Positions 51,273 to 59,159 of a stretch of 64,000 nt of DNA are shown one piece after another. Numbering within the stretch: the stretch's first letter is position 1; every line of letters starts with the position of its first letter. The notes under the pieces were generated by a model. It had not been told where the DNA came from. It saw only the letters and a program-made list of their open reading frames with translations, and did not search any database. The translations under genes were made by a program, and so were the position numbers. Source of the DNA: Streptomyces sp. 549 (GTDB lineage Bacteria; Actinomycetota; Actinomycetes; Streptomycetales; Streptomycetaceae); assembly GCF_030124175.1 (NCBI RefSeq), contig NZ_JASKMT010000006.1, positions 186,001-250,000 on the forward strand, read 5' to 3'.

Positions 51273-52313
51273 GTGCTGGAGACAGGCGAAATAGACGCGA
51301 CGGCCTCCCGGGTCTACCGGCTTCGGGTCATCCACGCCACCGACACCGCCGAACGCATCGCGGCACGTGCCGGACTCACCGCCGAGGCCGTCGCCGCGGC
51401 GGAGGCCCGGCTCGCCGCGCTGGGCCTGCTCCAGACGGCGCCCGGTGGCGGCTGGGCCGCGGTCAGCCCGGAGACCGCCGCGGACACGCTGCTGGCCAAC
51501 GCGCAGAAGGACGTACTGGAGCGCCAGACGGCCATCGCGAGCACCCGGGCGCGGCTGCACGCCCTCACCGGCGAGTACCTGGAAGCCCGCAGCATGCGCT
51601 CGGACAAGGGCAGCATCGAGGTCATCGAGGGCATCGACAGCATCCGCTCGGTGATGGACGACCTGGCGCGGCACTGCACGACGGCGGTCGACGCTCTGGT
51701 GCCGGGCGGCGGCATGAACGAGGCGAGCATCGGCTCGGCCCTCCCCCTGGACCTGGAGACGCTGGCCCGCGGCGTGCGGATGCGCACCCTGTTCCAGCAC
51801 AGCGCGCAGAAGCACCGGCCCACCGCCCGGTACGCGGCGCGGATCAGCGCGGCGGGCGCACAGGTGCGCAGCACCGGGGTGCTGCCGTCGCGCATGCTCA
51901 TCACCGACCGCGGTTCGGCGGTGCTGCCGGTCGATCCGGCGAACCCGGCGGCCGGTGTCGTCCTGGTCCGCGACCCGGCGATGCTGGGCTTCCTGCGGCG
52001 GCTGTTCGACCACCACTGGGAGCGCGGCCTGGAGTTCACCGCGCCGCAGGAGGCCGAGCGGGAGGGCGCCGGAGGCGACGAGGGCGGTGTGGGCAGTGTG
52101 GGACTGGAAGGTGGCGGCTCCGAGCCGAGCGAGCTGGAACGGGACGTGCTGCTGCTGATGGCGGGCGGCAAGAAGAACGAGGTGATCGCGCACCAGCTCG
52201 GCATCTCGCCGCGTTCGGTCAGCCGCATCGTCGCCAACCTGATGGACCGGCTGGATGCCACCAGCCGCTTCCAGGCCGGGGTGCGCGCCGCCATGAACGG
52301 CTGGCTCTCCTGA
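51273..52313 (+). CDS. LuxR-type regulator with TrmB-like N-terminus
   Basis: A 346-residue regulator. Residues 1-70 are a TrmB-like winged helix (YRLRVIHATDTAERIAARAG, AEAVAAAEARLAALGLLQTA). Residues 110-245 form a phospholipase-D-like sensing fold typical of this group (SIEVIEGIDSIRSVMDDLAR). The C-terminal LuxR helix-turn-helix is LERDVLLLMAGGKKNEVIAH, then LGISPRSVSRIVANLMDRLD. The GTG 51273 start is chosen by position after AAGGAAG. It is divergent from the small peptide and probably controls the peptide/ATP-grasp unit. Confidence 0.8.
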   Translation: MLETGEIDATASRVYRLRVIHATDTAERIAARAGLTAEAVAAAEARLAALGLLQTAPGGGWAAVSPETAADTLLANAQKDVLERQTAIASTRARLHALTGEYLEARSMRSDKGSIEVIEGIDSIRSVMDDLARHCTTAVDALVPGGGMNEASIGSALPLDLETLARGVRMRTLFQHSAQKHRPTARYAARISAAGAQVRSTGVLPSRMLITDRGSAVLPVDPANPAAGVVLVRDPAMLGFLRRLFDHHWERGLEFTAPQEAEREGAGGDEGGVGSVGLEGGGSEPSELERDVLLLMAGGKKNEVIAHQLGISPRSVSRIVANLMDRLDATSRFQAGVRAAMNGWLS

Positions 52314-52572
52314 CGCGCGTCCCGCCCGGCGGGAGTGCCGGTGCCCGGCCGTGCACCCCCGGTCGCCGAAAGGATCGCGCACCCCGGTCGCCGAGAACGA
52401 TTCGGCGAAGTGATCCGCGGCTGCGTTGAGCGTCCCGCCGCCGCGCTGCGTATTCCGTCGGAGGGAACTCGCACGGCTGCGGAGAACTGGCGGGCCGGGC
52501 GGGGTGAGGTCAGGTCAGGTCAGGCAGTACATGCGGAGCCACCCGCGCAGGCATGCGGCACAGGAGGTTGTG

Positions 52573-53325
52573 ATGGCACCCCGGCACGGGTCCCACTCGT
52601 GGGAGGACGACCTGCATTTGTTCCGCAACGCGGACGGCCGGTCCGCACCCGGACCGGCCGGGCCGGAGGACGCCACCCAGGTGATGTCCGCGACCCGGCT
52701 CATTCCGCCGATCCGGGACGAGGACCCCGGCTTCCTGCCGTCGATGCGGCACGAGTCCGACTGGGAACAGGCGCAGCGCAGGCGCCGCCGCCCACTGCGG
52801 GCCGCCGCCTGGACGGTGCTGACCGGCAGCGCGGGCTTCGCGCTCGCCATCACGCTGCTGTCCTCCGGCGCGCTGCCGCCGCTGGAGGAGTGGGGCGCGT
52901 TCGGCACCTCGCAGCAGTCCTCGGCCCAGCAGGGCGCACCCGGCGCACCGCCGAGCGCCGGGGCGGGCGACCCGTCAGCCGGCGCGGGTGCGGACGGCGG
53001 CACGGGTGTGAACGGCGGCGCGGACGAGGACGCGGAGCCACCGATCACGGCCCCGCTGCCGCCGGCCGCACCCGTGCCGCCGCAGCCGGAACCGGACACG
53101 GTCGGCGGTGCACTGCAGCGCGGCGACACCGGCCCGGCGGTGTCCGACCTCCAGACCCGGTTGAGCGGCCTCCCGTCGATCTACCCGCAGCGGCGGGTGG
53201 ACGGCACGTTCGACGAGGACCTGAGCCGCGCGGTCGCCCAGTACCAGACGTTCTTCGGCATCACCGGTGACGCACCGGGGGTGTACGGCGACCGGACCCG
53301 GGCGGATCTGGAAGCACGTACCTGA
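52573..53325 (+). CDS. Membrane-anchored peptidoglycan-binding protein
   Basis: A 250-residue protein. An N-terminal cytoplasmic part (about 80 residues) is followed by one transmembrane helix (AAAWTVLTGSAGFALAITLL), a Gly/Ala/Pro-rich linker, and a C-terminal PG_binding_1 domain (LQRGDTGPAVSDLQTRLSGL, FDEDLSRAVAQYQTFFGI). ATG 52573 follows AGGAGG at five bases. It likely ties the membrane to cell wall. Its last 65 bp overlap the convergent ATPase gene. Confidence 0.8.
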   Translation: MAPRHGSHSWEDDLHLFRNADGRSAPGPAGPEDATQVMSATRLIPPIRDEDPGFLPSMRHESDWEQAQRRRRRPLRAAAWTVLTGSAGFALAITLLSSGALPPLEEWGAFGTSQQSSAQQGAPGAPPSAGAGDPSAGAGADGGTGVNGGADEDAEPPITAPLPPAAPVPPQPEPDTVGGALQRGDTGPAVSDLQTRLSGLPSIYPQRRVDGTFDEDLSRAVAQYQTFFGITGDAPGVYGDRTRADLEART

Positions 53326-53827
53326 GCGGGACGACCGCCCCCGGCGCCCCCGCCGGACCGCACGCCCCTGCCGGGCCCGGTGTGCGCACCGGCTCGGGAG
53401 GGTCGAACACACACCAGACGACTTTGCCAGGGCAACGGTCCCGCACACCCCACTCGTCCGCCAGCGCCCGAACCAGCAGCAGCCCGCGCCCGCTCTCACA
53501 GCGAGCCGCCGCCTCCGCCCCGGCCTCGTCCCCATCCGATAGCTGCGGGATGTGCGGCTGTCCGCCACCGCTGTCATGGGCCTCCACCGTCAGGCACCCG
53601 TCCAGGGTCAGCCCGACGCGCATCCGGAAGCCGCGTCCCGGCGGCACGCCGTGCAGCAGGGCGTTGGTGGCGAGTTCGCTGACGCACAGCAGTACGTCCT
53701 CGGCACGGCCGAGCTGGTCCCACTCCAGGAGCGCGCGGGCGGCGAACACCCGAGCGGCCGGTACCGAGCGGCGCTCCCGGCGGAAGAGGCGTTCCCGGAG
53801 CCGCTTGTGTTGAAAGTCCTCTTGCAT
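53261..53827 (-). CDS. RsbW-like anti-sigma/regulatory histidine-kinase-type ATPase
   Basis: A 188-residue HATPase_c_2 protein. The N box is VLLCVSELATNALLHGVPPG near residue 46. The G1 box is LTVEAHDSGGGQP near 80, and the G2 box ESGRGLLLVRALADEWGV near 110. This is the Streptomyces ATP-binding-protein group related to anti-sigma kinases. The C-terminal ~40 residues are Pro/Gly-rich and overlap the convergent neighbour. It is divergent from an XRE regulator followed by DUF397, a trio seen repeatedly in Streptomyces. Confidence 0.85.
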   Translation of the reverse strand: MQEDFQHKRLRERLFRRERRSVPAARVFAARALLEWDQLGRAEDVLLCVSELATNALLHGVPPGRGFRMRVGLTLDGCLTVEAHDSGGGQPHIPQLSDGDEAGAEAAARCESGRGLLLVRALADEWGVRDRCPGKVVWCVFDPPEPVRTPGPAGACGPAGAPGAVVPLRYVLPDPPGSGRRTPPVRHR

Positions 53828-53940
53828 GCCCCGATGGTCGCGTCCAGTGACTAGCCTTCACCACGGAGTGATCCCGTACAGATTGTCCGTACGGGTCGAT
53901 TTCCGGTCGTTTCCGGGTCGGCAGGGGGAGTAACGCACGT

Positions 53941-54777
53941 ATGCAGCCACGTACATCACCGCGCAAGCAGCGCAGGAAGAACGCCTCGGCGATGAGGCTG
54001 GTCGGCGCCCAGGTGGGCCTGTTCCGGCGCAACGCCGGACTCACCCAGGAGCAGTTGGCGGCCCGGGTGTGCGCCGAGTACGAGACGGTCGCCTCGATCG
54101 AGCAGGGCAGGCGCCCGCTGAAACCGGAGCTGGCCGAGGAACTGGACACCCTGCTGCACACCGGCGGCGCGTTGGCGGTGGCACTGGAGCACCTGCCGGA
54201 GATGGACAAGTACCCGGTCTGGGCCGCCGAGTTCGTAGACCGCGAACGCGAGGCGCTGACCCTTTCGTCGTTCCAGAACCAGGTGGTGCCGGGTCTGCTT
54301 CAGACCGAGGCCTACGCACGAGCGGTGTTCCGCAGCCGCGTCCCCGTGCTCGACGAGGACGAGATCGAGCAGCAGGTGGCGTCCCGGATGGAACGCCAGG
54401 AGATCCTCCAGCAACGGGTGCCGCCGAGTGTGAGCTTTGTGGTCTCCCACGCCGTGCTGATGGACCGCCTGGGCGGCATGGAGACCTGGCGGGAGATGAT
54501 GCGCCACCTGCGGGCGAGCTGCGGCACACCGGGCGTCACCGTGCAGATCATGCCCTTCGGCCGCCGCACCCACGCAGGGCTGGACGGGCCCTTCGTCCTG
54601 CTGGAGACCCCCGACCACGAACACCTGGCCTATACCGAGACCCAGCGCGGCAGTCAGCTGGTTTCCGAGCCCGACGAGGTCAGCATCCTGGCCAGGAAAT
54701 ATGCGATGCTGCGGACCCAGGCTCTCAACTCCGAGGAGAGCAGGGACCTGTTGGACCGACTGCTGGGAGAGGCATGA
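53941..54777 (+). CDS. XRE-family regulator with DUF5753 domain
   Basis: A 278-residue protein. The N-terminal Cro/CI helix-turn-helix is LVGAQVGLFRRNAGLTQEQL, then AARVCAEYETVASIEQGRRP. The DUF5753 domain at residues 95-275 includes VVPGLLQTEAYARAVFRS and TPGVTVQIMPFGRRTHAGLD. Such regulators pair with DUF397 proteins, as in the WhiJ-like systems of Streptomyces. The ATG start is at 53941. Its stop overlaps the DUF397 start (ATGA). Confidence 0.9.
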   Translation: MQPRTSPRKQRRKNASAMRLVGAQVGLFRRNAGLTQEQLAARVCAEYETVASIEQGRRPLKPELAEELDTLLHTGGALAVALEHLPEMDKYPVWAAEFVDREREALTLSSFQNQVVPGLLQTEAYARAVFRSRVPVLDEDEIEQQVASRMERQEILQQRVPPSVSFVVSHAVLMDRLGGMETWREMMRHLRASCGTPGVTVQIMPFGRRTHAGLDGPFVLLETPDHEHLAYTETQRGSQLVSEPDEVSILARKYAMLRTQALNSEESRDLLDRLLGEA

Positions 54778-55022
54778 GCACCGCACTGAACTGGTTCAAG
54801 TCCAGCCACAGCGGCGACGAAGGCGGCGCCTGCCTCGAAGTCGCCTACCAGTGGCGCAAGTCCTCCTACAGCGGCAGTGAGGGCGGCGACTGCGTCGAGG
54901 TCGCCACCTGCCCCGACGCCGTCCACATCCGCGACTCCAAGAACCCCGACGGCCCCGTCCTCACCGTCACCCCCGCAGCCTTCACCGCCCTCACCACCCA
55001 CGCCCGCCGCCAGTCCCACTGA
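54774..55022 (+). CDS. DUF397 protein with duplicated N-terminal motif
   Basis: An 82-residue DUF397 protein, partner of the preceding DUF5753 regulator. The family motif W-x-KSS-x-SG-x-EGG-x-C-x-EV appears twice: WFKSSHSGDEGGACLEV at residue 7 and WRKSSYSGSEGGDCVEV at residue 28. The single C-terminal half follows (VHIRDSKNPDGPVLTV). Usual proteins have one copy and are 60-70 residues. Proposed to modulate the XRE regulator, perhaps as an antitoxin-like or co-regulator protein. Confidence 0.88.
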   Translation: MSTALNWFKSSHSGDEGGACLEVAYQWRKSSYSGSEGGDCVEVATCPDAVHIRDSKNPDGPVLTVTPAAFTALTTHARRQSH

Positions 55023-55139
55023 CCCCGGGCGTTCCGGGCGCCCCGAACGCCGCGCGTCCGCGTGGGACGTCCCACGCGGACCGCCGCATCGGCGGTATCC
55101 CCCGGACGTGGCATCACCGGAGTCGGACCCAACGCCCCC

Positions 55140-55877
55140 TCAGGCGGCCGGGCGCAGCTCCGGTGCCCTCAGAGTGCGTGCGAGCCGACCGAGGAGCACG
55201 GCGTTGAACAGCCCGGACAGGACCGCGCCGACGATGAACACCAGCGGGTGCAGCCAGATAAGCGAGGAATACTCCGCCGGTATCGACACCAGGAAGGCCA
55301 GGAGACCGAACGGCGCCGTGGCCAAGATCGTCCAGGCCGCGGTGTATCCCGGGTCCGGCATCAGATACATGGTGCCGAGGTAGAGACCCAGCGCCCCCGC
55401 AACCACGACCAGGTACCCGCGCGCGAGCCAGTTGTCCACCGCGGGCGCCAGCAGGGTCCGGGCCCTCCGCAGGCGGGAGTGTGCAGTAAGCGCCTCTTCC
55501 GACACCTGCCGTGTGGAAGGAACCGAGAGCTGCGGGAGCGACTCACGCAGGCTGGGTGATGCGGGGACCCTCTTGACGAGGGCACCGAGCACGGCGGCGT
55601 TCGCCAAGGCACACAGGAGAAGCCATACGGTCCAGAGGCCGAGGGCCAGCACCCCGACCGCCATGCTGCTCGCAGTGCCGGGGCCGAAGGGGAGGAACAG
55701 GACTAGAAAGGAGAGGGGTGCCGTGAGCATCAGGGGGTTTGGAAAGAAGACACTCGCCGGGAAGAAGAACGAGGCGACGACGAGGGCCAAGTAGCCCCGG
55801 GCGAGCCAGTTGTCCGTGGCAAGCACAAGGAGCCGACGCGTGCGCGGGAGGCGGCGCGGGGTGGAGGCATGCGGCAT
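55140..55877 (-). CDS. Integral membrane protein with internal duplication
   Basis: A 245-residue membrane protein built from two similar halves. TDNWLARGYLALVVASFF near residue 18 recurs as VDNWLARGYLVVVAGALG near 150, each followed by two or three hydrophobic segments and an N-A-V-L-x-x-x-L end (ANAAVLGALVKR, FNAVLLGRLART). No named family is recognised. The start ATG 55877 follows AAGGA. The gene converges with the DUF397 gene. No catalytic residues are apparent. Confidence 0.7.
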   Translation of the reverse strand: MPHASTPRRLPRTRRLLVLATDNWLARGYLALVVASFFFPASVFFPNPLMLTAPLSFLVLFLPFGPGTASSMAVGVLALGLWTVWLLLCALANAAVLGALVKRVPASPSLRESLPQLSVPSTRQVSEEALTAHSRLRRARTLLAPAVDNWLARGYLVVVAGALGLYLGTMYLMPDPGYTAAWTILATAPFGLLAFLVSIPAEYSSLIWLHPLVFIVGAVLSGLFNAVLLGRLARTLRAPELRPAA

Positions 55878-56190
55878 CGCGAGTTCCTTCGGGTTGCTCA
55901 GGTTGACGCTCTCCACACTGGACCGGGATGCGCGATCAAGCATGAGTACAGGTACTCACAGCGGCACGGGTTTCGAAGAGTGCCAGAACCCCCACCGCGA
56001 TTCATGCATCGCTTCTGGCCGCGTCCGGAGGTGGCCAGGGAGAAAAGCAACCTCGGTGAGCGTGAAATCGCCGCCCAGCACGACAACTACCGCAGAGAAA
56101 CCGAGCAGCCATTTTCCCCATGTACCGGCGAGGCCCCCACAGACGCGCTCGACCGGTTCCTACGCCATCTGACGCCGCAGGCCGCTGAGA

Positions 56191-56221
56191 CCGGGCGCCC
56201 GCACGGGGGTCGGGCGCCCGG
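56191..56221 (-). terminator. Hairpin after the DHFR-like gene
   Basis: CCGGGCGCCCG (56191-56201) and CGGGCGCCCGG (56211-56221) pair perfectly with a nine-base loop, just past the stop at 56226 on the minus strand. The rest of 55878-56190 is the upstream region of the membrane-protein gene with no supported gene. Confidence 0.75.
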
Positions 56222-56225
56222 AGGC

Positions 56226-56825
56226 TCAGCTGGGAATGGGCGTGTTCACCGGCGCGGGGGCGGGCCGGTAGACGAGTTCCTGAATGCGGCCGTCGAACGT
56301 CCGGCTCCCGAGCAGTTCGAGGTCGAAGTCGGCTGCACCCGCGAAGACCGGGTCGGTTCCGGTCCTGCCGCTGATCACGGGGAAGACGGTCACCTGGACG
56401 CGGTCTACGAGCCCTGCGGCCATCAGCGCCCGGTTCAGCGACAGGCTGCCGTGCGAGCGCAGCGGCACCTCGGACTCCTCCTTGAGCCGGGCGACGACCT
56501 CAACGGCGTCGCCAGCCGCCACGGTCACGTCCGGCCCTGCGACGGGTCCCGCGAGCGTCTTCGACACCACCGTCGTCGGCATGCTTCGCATCCGGGAGTT
56601 CACCGGGTCGAGGTCGGCCTCCGGGATCGGGCCCAGCAGCTCCACGAACTGGCGAAAGGTGTTGGCCCCGAGAACCATCCGCTGCTCCTCGCTGATCGAG
56701 GCAAGGCGGTCTTCAAGGAACTCGGGCCCCTGCTTTCCCCAGTAGCCACCCCCGTCGCCGTCGGGCCCGTAGGAGCCGTATCCGTCGAGCGTGGTGAAGA
56801 CGTCCCAGGTGTAGGCAGCGGTCAT
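56226..56825 (-). CDS. Dihydrofolate reductase-like (RibD C-terminal) protein
   Basis: A 199-residue protein of the RibD C-terminal/DHFR-like superfamily. AAYTWDVFTTLDGYGSYGPD begins the fold. VLGANTFRQFVELL near residue 50 and MPTTVVSKTLAGP near 83 are typical, and VPLRSHGSLSLNRALMAAGL near 120 forms the NADPH-binding helix. The genuine RibD deaminase half is absent, so riboflavin synthesis is not implied. It is an NADPH-dependent reductase of unknown substrate. The start is ATG 56825. Confidence 0.8.
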   Translation of the reverse strand: MTAAYTWDVFTTLDGYGSYGPDGDGGGYWGKQGPEFLEDRLASISEEQRMVLGANTFRQFVELLGPIPEADLDPVNSRMRSMPTTVVSKTLAGPVAGPDVTVAAGDAVEVVARLKEESEVPLRSHGSLSLNRALMAAGLVDRVQVTVFPVISGRTGTDPVFAGAADFDLELLGSRTFDGRIQELVYRPAPAPVNTPIPS

Positions 56826-57516
56826 GGCGCTCTCCTCGCATGCGGTTGATGGCGCGTTGTGGATACGGACGAGGGCGCATGGCAGAACTCATCGCGCGTG
56901 GAACGCCGAGTCCGACTGCCAGCCGGATCTGCCGCATTCACGGCATCGCCGCGCACGGGCACGGGTGCCGGAGTTCGACCGGCTGTGCACTGCCGGTCAA
57001 CCATCCGTGCGTCACCGGTCAAAGACGAACACGTGGGTCTCTGGGAATCTTCAAGGGAAGGCGGTTGCCGGGGGCGGGGTGAGCGCCTTGCGCATGGCCC
57101 GGCGTTCGACATCGGGCGATGACCCTAAAGGGAAGAGGCGGAGCATGAGCGCGGAATGGTTGCTCGTTCGCTGTCGGCAGTGGCACTCGGTGTCGGTCGA
57201 GGATGGGGAGGGCTGATCGGACCGGCACGCGGCAGTCGCCGCCGCAGGGAGGATGGCTTGGGAATCCGTCGATGCGAGATTCTCCCGCCTGTCCTTGCCT
57301 CGCCACGGTGTCAATCTCCTACTGATCAGAAATTCAGCCGCTTCACTGTATTCGTTGAGAATTTCCAGGGCGATGAGGTGATCCGGCCCCACGGCTACCA
57401 GCCAACCGTGTAGTAGCTGCGTGTTGATTCGGGCGGTGGTCTCATTGCCCGACGAGCGGGGGGGGTACGGGGCTTTTTCCAGCTCGTGAGTGCTCCTCCT
57501 TGACAAAGGAGTGAAA
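56826..57516. other. Long gap, lower GC, no firmly supported gene
   Basis: No gene with good family support is visible. A 23-codon frame at 57145-57216 follows a GGCGGAG site but is too short to judge. On the minus strand a 208-codon frame (57677 to 57051) contains the protein-like stretch LVAVGPDHLIALEILNEYSE. It runs opposite the secreted-protein gene, so only one of the two can be real over 57517-57677. GC falls below the core level, which fits acquired or decaying DNA. Confidence 0.5.
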
Positions 57517-57969
57517 TTGTCTTTCTCTTCACGGATCGTCAGTACGGGAACTGGTGTGCTCCTGGTGGCGACGACAGTCCTGTCGCTGTCGGGGTCGGCA
57601 GTGGCCTCCCAGGAGAAGAACAGCGCCTCCCCTGCCATGGTAGGCCTGGAGGCCGAGGGTGACTTCTCGGCTCTCAATCAGTGCCTGCTCAGGACGTATC
57701 AGCCATACAAGAACGGCAGCAACGTGGAGGGTGTCGTCCAGTCGAACAACTACTGCAAGTACCACAAGCTCTCCGGCTATCTGCAGCGTCATCGGTGGCA
57801 TGGGTGGAGCACGATGGATTCGGTGAAGGACAAGAGTGACTACCTCCACGTCAGGTTCGTGAAAAGCTGCAAGGACAGCGGGAACCAGAACTACCGAACT
57901 CACGGCACGGTGCGTCGTGGCACCCAGAGTGGTAGCGGTTCAAGCCCCTCAAATCGCTTCACCTGCTGA
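57517..57969 (+). CDS. Secreted four-cysteine protein
   Basis: A 150-residue protein with a Sec signal (STGTGVLLVATTVLSLSG, cleaved near SAVASQ). The mature part holds four Cys: NQCLLR, NYCKYH, KSCKDS and the C-terminal residue itself (RFTC). It is rich in Tyr, His and basic residues. The start is uncertain: TTG 57517 has AAGGAG at five bases, while GTG 57490 and GTG 57511 are in frame. No family recognised. Codon third positions are less GC-rich than in the core. Confidence 0.6.
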   Translation: MSFSSRIVSTGTGVLLVATTVLSLSGSAVASQEKNSASPAMVGLEAEGDFSALNQCLLRTYQPYKNGSNVEGVVQSNNYCKYHKLSGYLQRHRWHGWSTMDSVKDKSDYLHVRFVKSCKDSGNQNYRTHGTVRRGTQSGSGSSPSNRFTC

Positions 57970-58086
57970 TCGGTAACGCTGGAATTGCAGGTCGGGGTGG
58001 CTGGTCACAGTTGGAGCCGGCCACCCCGTAGCACCAGTTCCGAGGAATCTCGCAGCTCATTGTGGAGCGCAGTGGGGGTGGATGGC

Positions 58087-58743
58087 GTGGAAAGAGCGAA
58101 GAAAGCGTCGCCGCTTGTCCTGGTGGTCGTTGCGGTCTTTGGCGGCATCCTGATCCCGATTGGATGCGCCGAGTCGCAGCCCTCGGCCGACAGGGACACA
58201 GAAACGCTTCGGGTGACTTTTCGTGAGACGTCAGATCTTGGAAGTACGCCTCGGGATGACCCCCGAGGCTCAACGGGCACTAGCGTCAACATCTCTGCCC
58301 TCCACCGGTCGGGTGATATATCTGTAATCCACTTCCGCATCGAAGGTGACTACGGCCTGGCCGAGGAGCGCTGGTGGGAATCGGAGAGCCCTGAGAAACT
58401 GGAGATCCGTGACTGGCGTGCATGTTCCCAGTCCACAGACGTCATGCCTGAACCCCATCCAATCACCGTTCGAGTACTACTGAAGGAGCTCTTCGGACCC
58501 AAGGCGATCCCTGATGACGCCAAGGTCACCAAAGGTGGGGCCAAATGGGAGCGGAATGACGGATTCATCACTTTCGAATACGTGGATCATGGTGGTGAAT
58601 ACCCCGACCGCACGGTCACCACTATCGGACCTGACGGCGGTGGCGGAAGTCGAATCAGTGAGGTCGTGACTGCTGCCAGCACCGATGCGCCTCGGTGGGG
58701 GGAGGGGTGGAAGTCATGCGCGGCACCGGCGCCGGCTGAGTGA
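58087..58743 (+). CDS. Lipoprotein of unknown function
   Basis: A 218-residue protein with a lipoprotein signal (SPLVLVVVAVFGGILIPIGC). The mature part is acidic and soluble (REGTSVNISALHRS-like region, EERWWESESPEKLEIRDW, WERNDGFITFEYVDHGG). Three Cys lie in it: IGC, RACSQS and KSCAAP. Start may be GTG 58087, 58078 or 58072. No family recognised. It follows another exported protein in a lower-GC region. Confidence 0.6.
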   Translation: MERAKKASPLVLVVVAVFGGILIPIGCAESQPSADRDTETLRVTFRETSDLGSTPRDDPRGSTGTSVNISALHRSGDISVIHFRIEGDYGLAEERWWESESPEKLEIRDWRACSQSTDVMPEPHPITVRVLLKELFGPKAIPDDAKVTKGGAKWERNDGFITFEYVDHGGEYPDRTVTTIGPDGGGGSRISEVVTAASTDAPRWGEGWKSCAAPAPAE

Positions 58744-58803
58744 GCGTTCTCAGCGTGGCCACTGATCGGGTGGCGCTGGTGAGGGCGGTGCACACTCCCG
58801 CCG

Positions 58804-58953
58804 GACCAGCGTGCGCTCGCCGCTCTGCTGTACCTGCGCCGCCACGACGCCCTCGCCCGTATCGCGGCCGGATCCGGGAAATCCGTCGGCACCGCCCACG
58901 CATCCGTCCTGGCAGATCTTCCGCAGAGCCCGCACATCAGCCCGAACGGCTGA
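58804..58953 (+). pseudogene. Transposase remnant (IS5-type N-terminal helix-turn-helix)
   Basis: In one frame this stretch reads DQRALAALLYLRRHDALARI, then AAGSGKSVGTAHASVLADL, close to the helix-turn-helix segment at the start of IS5/IS112-type transposases of Streptomyces (patterns such as ALLAHLR...LAAGFGVGTATAWRYV). It stops at TGA 58951. The catalytic domain is missing and no inverted repeats are seen, so it is a fragment. Confidence 0.5.
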
Positions 58954-59159
58954 CAGTCATCACCAAGGCCGTTCTCACCCTGGAGAGACGGCGCTGAGAG
59001 TGCTCGCTGGCTTTGTGGATGGCCAGGTTGCCTCTACCGATCGCTCCAAGGGCTGGGAGACTGTAGGCAGGCCACACCGATCGGGAAAGGCAACTGGTGA
59101 CCTCCAGCTTCCTGCCGTTGGTGCGAAGCCTGAGGGCGACCGCGTGACCAGGGGGAACT

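Noticed and set aside
57145-57216. 23-codon frame beginning MSAEWLLVRC after GGCGGAG
   Set aside because: Too short and without context to call a gene.
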